Positions 53,302-62,194 of a stretch of 64,000 nt of DNA are shown here, piece after piece. How positions within the stretch are numbered: position 1 is the stretch's first letter; each line of letters starts with the position of its first letter. The notes beneath the pieces are model-generated. The model saw only the letters and a list, made by a program, of their open reading frames with translations, was not told the origin of the DNA and did not search any database. The position numbers and the translations under genes were made by a program. Source of the DNA: Pseudaminobacter soli (ex Li et al. 2025) (GTDB lineage: Bacteria; Pseudomonadota; Alphaproteobacteria; Rhizobiales; Rhizobiaceae); NCBI RefSeq assembly GCF_003012705.1, contig NZ_PXYL01000015.1:1-64000 (forward strand), read 5' to 3'.

Positions 53302-53916
53302 ATGACGGGCTTTCTCGGTGCCCCGGCTCTCTACCTCTATCCGTTGTTGGCAGGCCTGCTGCTGGGCGTTCTGCAGATCGTCCTCTTCATCGTCGGCGCG
53401 GCCCAGGTGGGGCACGGCGCGGGCGGCGGCGTGGCCGACATGTTCGAAGGCTCGCATCTCGGCGAGGTCTTTGACTGGCTGAACTTCGGCCGCGTGCCGT
53501 TCTCCGTCCTCGCCATGCTGCTGCTGGTGGTCTTCGGCGCGGCCGGCATCGCGCTGTTCCAGCTCCTGCCTAGCCTTCCGATCTGGAGCTATGCGATTGC
53601 AGCGGCGCCGGCGAGCGTGCTGGTCACCCAATATGTCGGCGGCTGGATCGCGCGTGTGCTGCCGCAAGATGAGAGCTACGCCGTCAACCACGAACAGCTC
53701 ATCGGCCGGCGCGGCGTTGTCACGCTCGGGCCGCTGGACGACGGACCGCCCGGCAGCGTGCGAGTCCGTGACGAACACGGTGAACTGCACACCATCCGGG
53801 CGCGGCCGGCGGACGCCGGTGGGCGGATCGACAAGGGCGCCGAGGTGGTGGTCGTCGAGGCAGCTCCTCAGCCGGGCCGCATCTATCTCGTCATGCCATT
53901 CGAAGAGGAGGGCTAG
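53302..53916 (+). CDS. YqiJ-like inner-membrane protein with OB-fold
   Basis: The 204-residue protein has three or four N-terminal hydrophobic helices (LYPLLAGLLLGVLQIVLFIV, FSVLAMLLLVVFGAAGIALF, WSYAIAAAPASVLVTQYVGG). A C-terminal NfeD-like OB-fold follows (about 130-204, with LIGRRGVVTLGPLDDGPPGS and GAEVVVVEAAPQPGRIYLVM). This matches YqiJ, the partner of the YqiK flotillin. It begins three bases after the PspA-type stop, so all three genes form an operon. Such pairs organise membrane microdomains; the OB-fold may contact the flotillin. Confidence 0.85.
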   Translation: MTGFLGAPALYLYPLLAGLLLGVLQIVLFIVGAAQVGHGAGGGVADMFEGSHLGEVFDWLNFGRVPFSVLAMLLLVVFGAAGIALFQLLPSLPIWSYAIAAAPASVLVTQYVGGWIARVLPQDESYAVNHEQLIGRRGVVTLGPLDDGPPGSVRVRDEHGELHTIRARPADAGGRIDKGAEVVVVEAAPQPGRIYLVMPFEEEG

Positions 53917-53970
53917 GTCGGGGAGGACCCCGCACCGACGACCCAAATCATTCGAAACAAGGAGTGGGAC

Positions 53971-55680
53971 ATGGACAGCATTATACAATTTCTGATCTGG
54001 GCGGGCATCGTCATCTTCACGATCGCCGTCATCGGCTTCATCTTTGGCCGGCTCTACCAACGCGCCGAGCGCGACGAGGCCTTCGTGCGCACCGGCGTTG
54101 GTGGCCGCCGCGTCGTCAAGGATGGGGGCGCCATCATCCTCCCCATCGTCCACGCGCTGGCCAAGGTGAAGCTCAACACCGTCAAGCTCGTGGTGGACCG
54201 CCGGCGCGAGGACGCGTTCATCACGTCCGACCGCATGCGCGTCGACATTCGCGCCGAATTCTACGTCCGTGTCGACGGCACGGATGATGGTATCGGCCTT
54301 GCCGCGCAAACCCTTGGCGACCGGGTCAACGACCCCAAGGCGATTCAGGATCTCGTCGAGGCCAAGCTGGTCGACGCGCTGCGCTCGGTCGCCGCGCGCA
54401 ACACGCTCGACCAGTTGCACGAGAACCGCTCGGACTTCGTCAAGGCGGTGCAGGATGCCGTCGAGACGGACCTGCGCTCCAACGGTTTGGAACTGGAATC
54501 GGTCAGCCTCACCGGGCTCGACCAGACGCCGCGCGAGTTCTTCAATGAGACCAATGCCTTCGACGCCGTGGGCCTCGCCAAGCTCACCAGCATCACCGAG
54601 CAGCGCCGCAAGGAGCGCAACGAGATCACGCGGCTGACCGAGGTCGCGATTGCCGAGCAGGACCTCAACGCCTCGCGCGAGAAATTCGCGCTCAAGCGTC
54701 AGGAGGAGGAGGCTCGTCTCGAGCAGGAACGCGACATCGCCTCCAAGCAGGCCGCGACCCGATCCGAGATGGCCAAGGCCGAGGAAACCGCCAAGCTGGC
54801 CGAGCAGTCGGCGCAGATCGAGCGCGAGCGGGAGATCGCCGAGCACGCCGCCGAGGCGTCCCGCGCCAAGGAAGAGGCCCGTATCAACTCCGAGCGCGAC
54901 GTGGAGCTGAGCCGCCAGAACATGGCGGTCGCGATTGCCAAGAAGAGCGAGGAGACGTCCCGCGCCGAGGCGAAGGCCCGCGAGGCCGAGGCGCTGAGCG
55001 TGGCCGCGCAGGAAAAGGTGCAGACCGCCCGCGACCGCGAAATCGCCGACCGTAATCGCCAGATTGCGGTTCTACAGGCTCAGGAGGCGGCCGAGTCCGA
55101 GGCGGTTTCGGTCACCGTTGGCGCCAGTGCCGAAAAGGCAGCGGCGGAAGATCGCGCCGCGGCCGTACTGGTCGAGGCGCGTGCACATGCCGAAGCCATG
55201 AAGGTCCGCGCCGAGGGCCTGGTCGCCGAGGGCGAGGCCGATGCCGCCAACATCCGCGCCCGCAACGAGGCACGCAACACGCTGTCGGACAAGATGATCC
55301 AGCTGGAGCTCACCCAGGCCCGCATCACCATGCTGCCGGAGGCGCTGAAAGCCCTGATGGAGCCCGCCAGCCGCATCGACAGCATCCGCGTCTTCGACAC
55401 GGCCGGCTTCACCGGCGGCCGCTCGGCAGACGCGGGTGGCCGCTCGGGCCCCGGCGACCTGGCCGACCAGTTGCTGCGTTTCACCGGCAACAAGCCGCTC
55501 ATCGACGCGCTTTTGGCTGAGGCGGGCATCGCCGGTGCCGGCGGTTCCCTGAAGGACCTTGTTACCGCAAGGCCCGAGGAGGTGATCGCCGAGGAAATCG
55601 ATGAAGAGGAAGAAGCCCCCGACGTGGAGCAACTGGCTTTGCAGTCGCAGCCCTCGGCCGAACCTTCGAAGCCAAACTGA
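53971..55680 (+). CDS. Flotillin-family protein, YqiK-like
   Basis: The 569-residue SPFH/band 7 protein has one N-terminal membrane helix (IIQFLIWAGIVIFTIAVIGF) and the flotillin PHB domain (about 30-215, with RTGVGGRRVVKDGGAIILPI and VRVDGTDDGIGLAAQTLGDR). A long Ala/Glu/Arg coiled coil (about 215-440) and a C-terminal oligomerisation region end in an acidic tail. It likely forms membrane rings or scaffolds together with the YqiJ-like protein and responds to envelope stress with the PspA-type protein. AAGGAGTGGGAC precedes the ATG. It is the last gene of the operon. Confidence 0.9.
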   Translation: MDSIIQFLIWAGIVIFTIAVIGFIFGRLYQRAERDEAFVRTGVGGRRVVKDGGAIILPIVHALAKVKLNTVKLVVDRRREDAFITSDRMRVDIRAEFYVRVDGTDDGIGLAAQTLGDRVNDPKAIQDLVEAKLVDALRSVAARNTLDQLHENRSDFVKAVQDAVETDLRSNGLELESVSLTGLDQTPREFFNETNAFDAVGLAKLTSITEQRRKERNEITRLTEVAIAEQDLNASREKFALKRQEEEARLEQERDIASKQAATRSEMAKAEETAKLAEQSAQIEREREIAEHAAEASRAKEEARINSERDVELSRQNMAVAIAKKSEETSRAEAKAREAEALSVAAQEKVQTARDREIADRNRQIAVLQAQEAAESEAVSVTVGASAEKAAAEDRAAAVLVEARAHAEAMKVRAEGLVAEGEADAANIRARNEARNTLSDKMIQLELTQARITMLPEALKALMEPASRIDSIRVFDTAGFTGGRSADAGGRSGPGDLADQLLRFTGNKPLIDALLAEAGIAGAGGSLKDLVTARPEEVIAEEIDEEEEAPDVEQLALQSQPSAEPSKPN

Positions 55681-55938
55681 CCCGGTTCGCCGCAATTTTC
55701 ACGGGTGCGGTGACCAGCCGCGCCCGTTTCATATGCTCCATGCAGTCCCTGCGTATTGGGGAAATCAGTCAAGCTACCCTTACATTCCCGGAGGAACTGT
55801 GGCTGGTTCTGATAGTCATTCTTTGCTCCATCGTACACATATCCTGGACGTAGCTATCAGATGAACGGGGCATTTACCGCTGCGATTACTAGGCACCGTA
55901 AACCGGATTCTATGGATGTATTGAGGCCGCCGAAATAA

Positions 55939-56417
55939 TGGCACCTCGATGAGATGTTCGTGTCGATCAGAGGCAGGAAATATTGGCTGTGGCGCTCTGT
56001 CGATGCCGACGGCCCGTTCTCGATAGTCTGCTGCAAGGCCGCAGAGATAGGAAGGCGGCTCTTCGGCTGATGCGCAAGCTGCTCAAGGGCCGAGGTGCCG
56101 CGCCGAGCGTCATGGTCACGGACATGCTGCGGTCTTACTCGGCTGCAAAAGCTGAGTTGATGCCGGGCGTTGAGCATCGCTCGCATAAGGGGCTCAACAA
56201 CCGCGCCGAGAACTCTCAACTTCCTCTGAGCCGTCGAGAACGGCGCATGATGCGGTTCAAATCGGCGCGGCAATGCCAACGTTTCGTTTCCGCCCACGGT
56301 CAGATCGCCAATCTTTTCGACCTTCATCGCAGACATCTCGCCACCGCTGATCACCGCCAGCTTCGAGCTCATGCCATCACTACCTGGCGCGAAATCGCTT
56401 GGTCGATAGCTGCCTGA
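55939..56417 (+). pseudogene. IS6-family transposase remnant
   Basis: The first frame reads WHLDEMFVSIRGRKYWLWRS (first catalytic Asp). After a frameshift near 56008 the second frame continues PVLDSLLQGRRDRKAALRLM, VMVTDMLRSYSAAKAELMPG (second Asp) and NRAENSQLPLSRRERRMMRF (Glu), to the stop at 56415-56417. The three DDE residues are present but in different frames, and the N-terminal helix-turn-helix is missing. The element is inactive. No terminal repeats were recognised. Confidence 0.78.
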
Positions 56418-56640
56418 AACTCGGTACAAAAATGCTCGGCACGACTGCGACCAGTTAACGCGACGCCAACCTCGTAACCGAGCCGCCGCCCTTGACGCAA
56501 TAGAGAACGATATCGGCGCCACCGCGCCGTTCTAGAACTGGAAGCGGTCCTTTCGCCAGCAGCACTAACCGTTGTCCGCCTCAGCAGCGGGTAGTGGGTT
56601 TGGTCTTGCCCGATGTCAGCGACCAACCGGGAGTCAGCAG

Positions 56641-57480
56641 TCATGCGTCCTGCCTGAACGTCTGCTTCTGCTGGCCGAGCCCCTCGATTCCGAGTTCGAC
56701 AACATCGCCATCCTTCAGGAAGCGCGGCGGCTTCATCCCCATGCCGACGCCGGGTGGCGTGCCGGTGGAGATGATGTCGCCAGGATGCAGGGTCATGAAC
56801 TGGGACAAGTAGGAGACCAGGAAGGCCGGCTTGAAGACCATGGTGGCGGTGGTGCCATCCTGCATGGTCTGGCCGTTGACCGATAGCCACATCTTCAGGC
56901 TCAGCACGTCCTTGATCTCATCCTTGGTCACCAGCCACGGACCCGTTGGGCCGAAGGTGTCGCAACTCTTGCCCTTCGTCCACTGGCCGGAGCGCTCGGT
57001 CTGAAAGGCGCGTTCGGAGACGTCATGGCAGACGCACCAGCCAGCGACATAGTCGAGAGCCTCAGCTTCCGGGACATATTTCGCCTTCTTGCCGATGACG
57101 ATCCCGAGCTCGACTTCCCAGTCGGTCTTCTGCGAGTCGCGGGGGATCAGGACGTCGTCATTCGGACCGACGATGGCCGAGGTCGCCTTCATGAAGGCGA
57201 TCGGCTCCGGCGGCACTGTCGCGCCGGTCTCTTCGGCATGGTCCGAATAGTTCAGGCCGATACAGATGAACTTGCCGGTGCCGGCGACGCAGGGGCCAAG
57301 GCGCGGATTGCCCTTGACCGTCGGCAGGTCGGGCAATTTGCCGAGTTCCTGCAGTGAGGAAGTGGTCAGCACCGCGCCGGAAAGGTCGGCCACATGGCCC
57401 GAGAGGTCGCGGATCTTGCCGTCAGGACCGATGAGGCCGGGCTTCTCGGCGCCTGCCTTGCCGTAACGCACGAATTTCAT
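56641..57480 (-). CDS. Fumarylacetoacetate hydrolase-family protein
   Basis: The 279-residue protein has the FAH C-terminal fold: KFICIGLNYSDHAEETGATV, then metal ligands in DWEVELGIVIGKKAKYVPE, YVAGWCVCHDVSERAFQTER, and DIISTGTPPGVGMGMKPPRF. Bacterial members of this length hydrolyse, hydrate or decarboxylate keto acids, for example 2,4-diketo-3-deoxy sugar acids in non-phosphorylating sugar pathways. The ATG at 57478-57480 follows AGAGGAAATTCC. It is the last intact gene of the operon and probably makes the final cleavage. Metal-binding residues look complete. Confidence 0.9.
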   Translation of the reverse strand: MKFVRYGKAGAEKPGLIGPDGKIRDLSGHVADLSGAVLTTSSLQELGKLPDLPTVKGNPRLGPCVAGTGKFICIGLNYSDHAEETGATVPPEPIAFMKATSAIVGPNDDVLIPRDSQKTDWEVELGIVIGKKAKYVPEAEALDYVAGWCVCHDVSERAFQTERSGQWTKGKSCDTFGPTGPWLVTKDEIKDVLSLKMWLSVNGQTMQDGTTATMVFKPAFLVSYLSQFMTLHPGDIISTGTPPGVGMGMKPPRFLKDGDVVELGIEGLGQQKQTFRQDA

Positions 57481-57491
57481 GGAATTTCCTC

Positions 57492-57631
57492 TCAGATCGA
57501 CCAGCCGCCGTCGATGCTGACGGCTTGGCCGGTGGTGTAGGTGGCGCCGGCCACATAGACGGCGAGATCGGCAATTTCTCTGGCGTGCCCGCGGCGGTAA
57601 CAAGAACGACCTTTCGATCGAGGTCAGTCAT
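57492..57631 (-). pseudogene. SDR dehydrogenase scar (internal deletion)
   Basis: On the minus strand the sequence opens MTDLDRKVVLVTAAG, the first strand of a short-chain dehydrogenase. It then jumps, out of frame, to REIADLAVYVAGATYTTGQA and VSIDGGWSI, the conserved SDR C-terminus. About 200 central codons are deleted. The whole scar is 140 bases and lies 11 bases before the FAH-family gene. It shows that the operon once had another dehydrogenase. Confidence 0.8.
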
Positions 57632-57741
57632 CGCATTCTGCTTCCATTGCAGCTGGTTTCCGTCAAAATAGTCCATGTCGCAAAGGTGCGTGCGAGGCAG
57701 CACCTTGTGCGCGCTTAGGGAACGCCAGCGGGCGCCGAGCG

Positions 57742-58785
57742 CTACAATCTGACGACCTGGCCCGTGTGGATCGATTCATCTGCCGCGAGCACGATGCGCA
57801 GGCTGTTGACGCCGTCCTCCATGTGCTGCGCCAGGTCGAGGTCCTCGCGGATAGCCTTCAGCAGATAGCGCTGTTCACGCTCGCACAAATCGTCATGGCC
57901 CGGCTCATTGGACATGTCGATGCGTTCGTCCGGCTTCGACATGTCCGTATGGTGGCGCAGTATCTGGTTGGTCTTGGTGTGGGCATTGATGTCGTCAGAC
58001 TTCACGCTCCCGGCCGCTTCCGCCATGACGATGGAGACGGACCCCTTGGGTCCGAAGACGTCCTTCACGAAGAAGGCAGTATCCGAAACCATTGGGCCCC
58101 AGCCGGCTTCATACCAGCCGACGGAGCCGTCATCGAATTGCACCTGCAGCATGCCGTAGTTGTTCTTGGCGACCTCGTCGGTCAGCTTGGCCCCGACCGC
58201 ATGGACCTTGACCGGCTTGGCATCGGTCATCTGGCACATGATGTCGACATAGTGGACGCCGCAATCGACGATGGGCGGGAACGAATCCATCAGGCGCTTG
58301 TGCCAGGCCCAGGTCTCGCCATTGGACTGCTGGTTGAGATTCATGCGGAAGACCAGCGGGGTACCGAGCTCGCGAGCGATTTCGATGAACTTAACCCAGC
58401 TTGGGTGCTGGCGCAGGATGTAGCCTATCACCAGCTTGCGGCCGGTGCGCCTTGCAACCTTCACCACGTCCTCGGCGTCGCCGACAGTCAGCGCCATCGG
58501 CTTTTCGACAAAGACGTGTGCGCCAGCCTCCATCGCTGCGATGGCATAGGACCCATGGGTGTCGGGAAGTGTATTGATGGATACGACATCCGGCTTCAGT
58601 TCGGCAAGCGCCGTGGCAAAATCGCCGAAGCGCTGCGCGCCTTTGAGAGCATCAGGCATGTCGACCTGGCCGATATGCCGCGTGCAGACGCCAACGACCT
58701 CGAAACCATCAATCCGGGTGTAGGCGAGCGCGTGGCTCATGCCCATGTTACCCAATCCTACAACAAGTACGCGCAGCTTGCTCAT
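57742..58785 (-). CDS. Gfo/Idh/MocA-family oxidoreductase (first)
   Basis: The 347-residue NAD(P)-dependent dehydrogenase has a Rossmann GxGxxG (VLVVGLGNMGMSHALAYTRI), the family EKPMALTVGDAEDVV with its conserved Lys, and a C-terminal alpha/beta domain with DCGVHYVDIMCQMTD. The start at 58783-58785 follows GGAGGGGTCCG; a frame reaching 58872 adds an unlikely Arg/Pro-rich extension. Enzymes of this family oxidise sugars, inositols or their derivatives. A second paralogue lies directly upstream, so they may act in sequence or on different epimers. Confidence 0.9.
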   Translation of the reverse strand: MSKLRVLVVGLGNMGMSHALAYTRIDGFEVVGVCTRHIGQVDMPDALKGAQRFGDFATALAELKPDVVSINTLPDTHGSYAIAAMEAGAHVFVEKPMALTVGDAEDVVKVARRTGRKLVIGYILRQHPSWVKFIEIARELGTPLVFRMNLNQQSNGETWAWHKRLMDSFPPIVDCGVHYVDIMCQMTDAKPVKVHAVGAKLTDEVAKNNYGMLQVQFDDGSVGWYEAGWGPMVSDTAFFVKDVFGPKGSVSIVMAEAAGSVKSDDINAHTKTNQILRHHTDMSKPDERIDMSNEPGHDDLCEREQRYLLKAIREDLDLAQHMEDGVNSLRIVLAADESIHTGQVVRL

Positions 58786-58795
58786 CGGACCCCTC

Positions 58796-59797
58796 CTAGC
58801 CGATCTTGATAACATTGCCGGTTCGCGCCGATTCCTCGGCCGCGATAGTCGCCTCGAGGGCCGCCGTGGCATCCTCCGGCGTCCCGAGCGTCGGCGTTTC
58901 GCCCTTCAGCGCGCAATTGGCAAAATAGGAGAACTCGTCGCGAAGTGCGCCGCCACGGACACCATCGAACACCGGCCAGTAGGTGGTATCCGGGCTATGC
59001 AGGCGCGTGTTGTCGACGATGCCGAGATTCGGGAACGTATCTTGGACGTGGATGATGCCCTCGGTGCCGATGATCGACATGCGCTCGTCGATGTCGAACG
59101 GCGTCTTTTCCGGCATACACCAGACCGTCTCCAGAGTCGCGGTGGCTCCGCCGGCAAACCGATACATGGTCTGCCCTATGTCGGGGTGCTTCAGCCCACG
59201 CACATCGGTGGTCTGGGCATAAGCGGAAACCACGCGATCACCGGTGAACCAGAGCATGATGTCGGTGTCGTGGATGGCGTCGCCGACGATCGGGCCGATC
59301 TTGTTCAGGATCGTGGGCGTCCAGGATGCGGGAATGTTGCGGCGCGAGGACAGCGCGACGATCCTGCCGATGCGCCCCTCGTCGATCGCCTGCTTTGCCA
59401 TCCGGTAACGCGGGTTGAAACGCACTATATGGCCGATGAACAGGATTCCCCTGGTCTCCTTGGCGGCAGCGAGAATTTTGCGTGCGTCGGCCACAGTTGA
59501 AGCAATCGGCTTCTCAAGGAAGACGTGTTTACCTGCCCTGAGAGCTGCAATCGCCGGTTCTGTGTGCTGGTCCCACATGGTGCAGATGGACACGGCATCG
59601 ATGTCGGGATCGGCGAGCATTTCGTTGTAGTCCGTGAAGGTCTTCTTCACGTTGAACTTGTTGCCTAGCTCGGCCAGCCGTCCGGGCGAACGTGTGCACA
59701 GCGCAGCCAGTTCGAGATTTGGCACGCCCATGATCGTCTCGGCGTGAATTTCGCCAAACCACCCCAGCCCAATGATACCAATACGAAGCCGTTCCAT
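58796..59797 (-). CDS. Gfo/Idh/MocA-family oxidoreductase (second)
   Basis: The 333-residue dehydrogenase has IGIIGLGWFGEIHAETIMGV, the conserved EKPIASTVADARKIL, and GDAIHDTDIMLWFTGDRVVS in the substrate domain. The start at 59795-59797 matches the canonical N-terminus and follows AGGGGGAATT. The longer frame to 60238 lies inside the SDR gene and is rejected. It is only moderately similar to the next gene, so this is an old duplication or independent recruitment. The substrate is probably a cyclic polyol or sugar derivative. Confidence 0.9.
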   Translation of the reverse strand: MERLRIGIIGLGWFGEIHAETIMGVPNLELAALCTRSPGRLAELGNKFNVKKTFTDYNEMLADPDIDAVSICTMWDQHTEPAIAALRAGKHVFLEKPIASTVADARKILAAAKETRGILFIGHIVRFNPRYRMAKQAIDEGRIGRIVALSSRRNIPASWTPTILNKIGPIVGDAIHDTDIMLWFTGDRVVSAYAQTTDVRGLKHPDIGQTMYRFAGGATATLETVWCMPEKTPFDIDERMSIIGTEGIIHVQDTFPNLGIVDNTRLHSPDTTYWPVFDGVRGGALRDEFSYFANCALKGETPTLGTPEDATAALEATIAAEESARTGNVIKIG

Positions 59798-59805
59798 AAT
59801 TCCCC

Positions 59806-60585
59806 CTAAAAGTCTTCGAGTGTCAGTTCGCGCGCCATGACGATGTTGCCGGCGGTCAGTCCGCAATCGACGGGAAGGGCGGCTCCGGTGATTGCCCGTG
59901 CCGCGTCGGACGCGAGAAATGCGATTGCCTCGGCCACATCTTCCGGTTCTGCGACATGGCCGAGCGGATACCAGCGCTCCAGGCGCTTCAGCACGTTCGG
60001 ATCCTTGCGGATACGCTCGCTCCAGATCGGTGTGCGCACCGTTCCCGGTAGGACGATATTTGCCCGGATGCCATAGCGGCCGTATTCGAGCGCGACCGCC
60101 CGGGTCAGTGAAATCAGGCCGGCTTTCGCCGCGCTGTAGGCCGGGTCGCCGAGCGCCCCGAGGCCGTTGACCGAACCGACCATGACAATGGAACCACCCT
60201 TGCGGGCAACCATTTGCGGCAGCACCGCGTGGACGCAATTGTAGGCGCCGTTGAGATTGCCATCGATATGGGCTCGCCAGCCTTCCGGATCGGTGACCGC
60301 AAGCGTGCCCTGGCTCGAGAAGCCGGCATTGTTGACAAGGACATGGACGGCACCAAAATCCGCGAATGCGGCGGCGATCGCCTCGGCATTTGCGACATCC
60401 GCGACCGCGCCCTTCGCGGCTATGCCTTCCTTGTTCAGCTGCTCTGCCAAGCCAAGGACGGCTTCGCTGCGATCGAGCGCGGCAACCGCCGCGCCTCGCG
60501 AGCCAAGGAAGCGGCAGAGCGCCTGCCCAATGCCGCCGGAGGCTCCGGTGACGGCGACAGTTTTTCCGGTGAAGTTCGAACTCAT
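59806..60585 (-). CDS. Short-chain dehydrogenase/reductase
   Basis: The 259-residue classical SDR has the cofactor motif VAVTGASGGIGQALCRFLGS, NNAGFSSQG and a catalytic Ser in VMVGSVNGLGALG. YSAAKAGLISLTRAVAL supplies the Tyr and Lys, and the C-terminus contains AITGAALPVDCGLTAGN. All catalytic residues are present. ATG 60585 is preferred because GAGGTG lies seven bases upstream; a GTG three codons earlier is possible. It lies between a dehydrogenase (eight-base gap) and the unknown TIM-barrel-like gene (10-base gap), so it is part of the catabolic operon. Confidence 0.92.
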   Translation of the reverse strand: MSSNFTGKTVAVTGASGGIGQALCRFLGSRGAAVAALDRSEAVLGLAEQLNKEGIAAKGAVADVANAEAIAAAFADFGAVHVLVNNAGFSSQGTLAVTDPEGWRAHIDGNLNGAYNCVHAVLPQMVARKGGSIVMVGSVNGLGALGDPAYSAAKAGLISLTRAVALEYGRYGIRANIVLPGTVRTPIWSERIRKDPNVLKRLERWYPLGHVAEPEDVAEAIAFLASDAARAITGAALPVDCGLTAGNIVMARELTLEDF

Positions 60586-60595
60586 GGCAAACACC

Positions 60596-61789
60596 TCACG
60601 GAAGCATCCTCATCGCCTCGCCGATCCATTCGAGATTGGAGCGGCGCAAGTGACCCCAGTTGTAGAAAGCGAATTCCGTGACGCCGCCATCGCGCAGGCC
60701 GGCGACGGCATTCAGGAATTCCTGCTTGTTAGTCAAATCGGGATAGGCCGGCCGCATGATCGCGCGCACGCGTCCGGCACCGCGCAGCCTGCGCTTTATG
60801 TCGAAGAGATCCGAGCGGATGCGAACAGCGCTTGGCTCGTAGAAGCAGGCTTCGATGATGCCTGTCATCTCGGCTGTCGCCTTGAGATCACTGCCTTCGT
60901 ACCAGGCGCCGCCGGTTGGCCGCGCGACCGAGGGGATGACGGCGACCTCCGCATCGGGGCGGACAGTGGCTCGAATCTCCTGCACCAGCGATGTGACTTC
61001 CTGGTTTCGGAAATCGAGATAGCGGCGCAGATCGCCGTCTGCCTGCACGTCAGCCAGCCAGAAGGCTTCAGCCATGTCATCGGGAAAATCGATATCGGAA
61101 TCGATATAGGATTCGATGTCCTTGGCAACCTGCGCGCGCAGCCGCTCGGCGTCGATGCCGGCCGCCTTGGCTCGCTCGATCGCAGGCGGGGAAAAGTCGA
61201 GACCGAGCAGGCAGTCCATCCAGCGATTGTGCCGGAACAGGGAGAACTCGTGGTGATAGCCATGGGCATAGGGAGCAAAGCCCGGACTTTCCATCGAAAT
61301 GCCGCGCACTCCGTAACTTTCAGTCACGTCGCGGGCCAAGCCCACGGCATAGGCGCGGGCATCGGGATGTGACGGGCTAAGGCTGTAGATGTATCGGTCG
61401 CCGAACGCGTTCTGTGCGCACATTTCGGGATTGGCGAGGCCGAGCCTCGAATTGTGCAGTAGTACCAGCCAGGCATTGGCCGCGACATCCGTTCGTTCGC
61501 ACAGGTCGCGCAGGATGTCGCGCTCCGCGACCATGGGATGCACGACCGGCTTCAGATCGCCATAGCGGGAGGGGTTCGGGCGGAAGTAGACCGTTCCGTC
61601 GTCAGGGAAATATACCTTCCCGTCACGCCCATGCGGCCGCAGGAATTTGCCCGCGTGATAGGATGCCGCCATCGTCACCGTCTCGAGCCCCAGACGCTGG
61701 AATTCGTTCACGGCGGCATCAACCCCGGTTTCCGCCAGATCCCAGGCGTAGGTGTAAAGCGCGCGATAGCGACCCTTTGCCGAAGTCAT
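60596..61789 (-). CDS. Conserved protein of unknown function, probable TIM barrel
   Basis: The 397-residue protein has no recognised name. It has regularly spaced strand-helix units (YRALYTYAWDLAETGVDAAV, NAWLVLLHNSRLGLANPEMC, YGVRGISMESPGFAPYAHGY, ATAEMTGIIEACFYEPSAVR, RAIMRPAYPDLTNKQEFLNA). Conserved-looking polar residues sit at strand ends, and GVTEFAFYNWGHLRRSNLEW comes near the C-terminus. That looks like a glycoside-hydrolase-type (beta/alpha)8 barrel. ATG 61789 has GAGGA ten bases upstream; a TTG six codons earlier is possible. No signal peptide, so it is cytoplasmic. It probably acts on the imported substrate. Confidence 0.6.
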   Translation of the reverse strand: MTSAKGRYRALYTYAWDLAETGVDAAVNEFQRLGLETVTMAASYHAGKFLRPHGRDGKVYFPDDGTVYFRPNPSRYGDLKPVVHPMVAERDILRDLCERTDVAANAWLVLLHNSRLGLANPEMCAQNAFGDRYIYSLSPSHPDARAYAVGLARDVTESYGVRGISMESPGFAPYAHGYHHEFSLFRHNRWMDCLLGLDFSPPAIERAKAAGIDAERLRAQVAKDIESYIDSDIDFPDDMAEAFWLADVQADGDLRRYLDFRNQEVTSLVQEIRATVRPDAEVAVIPSVARPTGGAWYEGSDLKATAEMTGIIEACFYEPSAVRIRSDLFDIKRRLRGAGRVRAIMRPAYPDLTNKQEFLNAVAGLRDGGVTEFAFYNWGHLRRSNLEWIGEAMRMLP

Positions 61790-61803
61790 GGATGTGTGCG
61801 TCC

Positions 61804-62142
61804 TCAATTCTCGAACCAGCCTTCTTTCAGGTAGCGCATGTACTCGAAGACGGTGCCGTGCTTGAGCACGAACACAACCTCGAGGAAGTCACCAACAATG
61901 AAAGACGGAATGAGTATCTCGTCGACCGAAGCGAGCAGTGGCTCGATCTCATCGACGCGATAGGCGATATGCGGGTTGTCACGGATGATCGCGGGCACCG
62001 CGCTGTCCTCGTGGTAGCGGAGGAACTCGATGTGCTCGGGATGGTTTCGAGGATTGGTGACCCAGATCTTGCTCTGCTCGACCCAGTCTTCCTGCGGTTG
62101 CTGCTCGGTAGTGGTAATGCCGACGTGATCGAAAACAAACAT
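61804..62142 (-). CDS. Small VOC/glyoxalase-like protein
   Basis: The 112-residue protein begins MFVFDHVGITTTEQQPQEDW, resembling the first strand of vicinal-oxygen-chelate folds. It goes on with VTNPRNHPEHIEFLRYHEDS, DNPHIAYRVDEIEPLLASVD and a final FVLKHGTVFEYMRYL. The His and Glu at the expected metal sites are present. The start at 62140-62142 follows GAGGCGAG; a longer frame to 62265 is probably spurious. It lies between the binding-protein gene and the unknown TIM-barrel gene and may be an isomerase or lyase for the imported compound. Confidence 0.65.
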   Translation of the reverse strand: MFVFDHVGITTTEQQPQEDWVEQSKIWVTNPRNHPEHIEFLRYHEDSAVPAIIRDNPHIAYRVDEIEPLLASVDEILIPSFIVGDFLEVVFVLKHGTVFEYMRYLKEGWFEN

Positions 62143-62194
62143 GCTCGCCTCGCGGTAAAGGAAGGCGGCAGGTCCGCCTCCCACTTCGGAAGTG

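Noticed and set aside
52912-54846. Minus-strand open frame of about 644 codons opposite the PspA, YqiJ and flotillin genes
   Set aside because: It is the complement of coiled-coil coding DNA with third-position GC bias; no motifs, no start signals.
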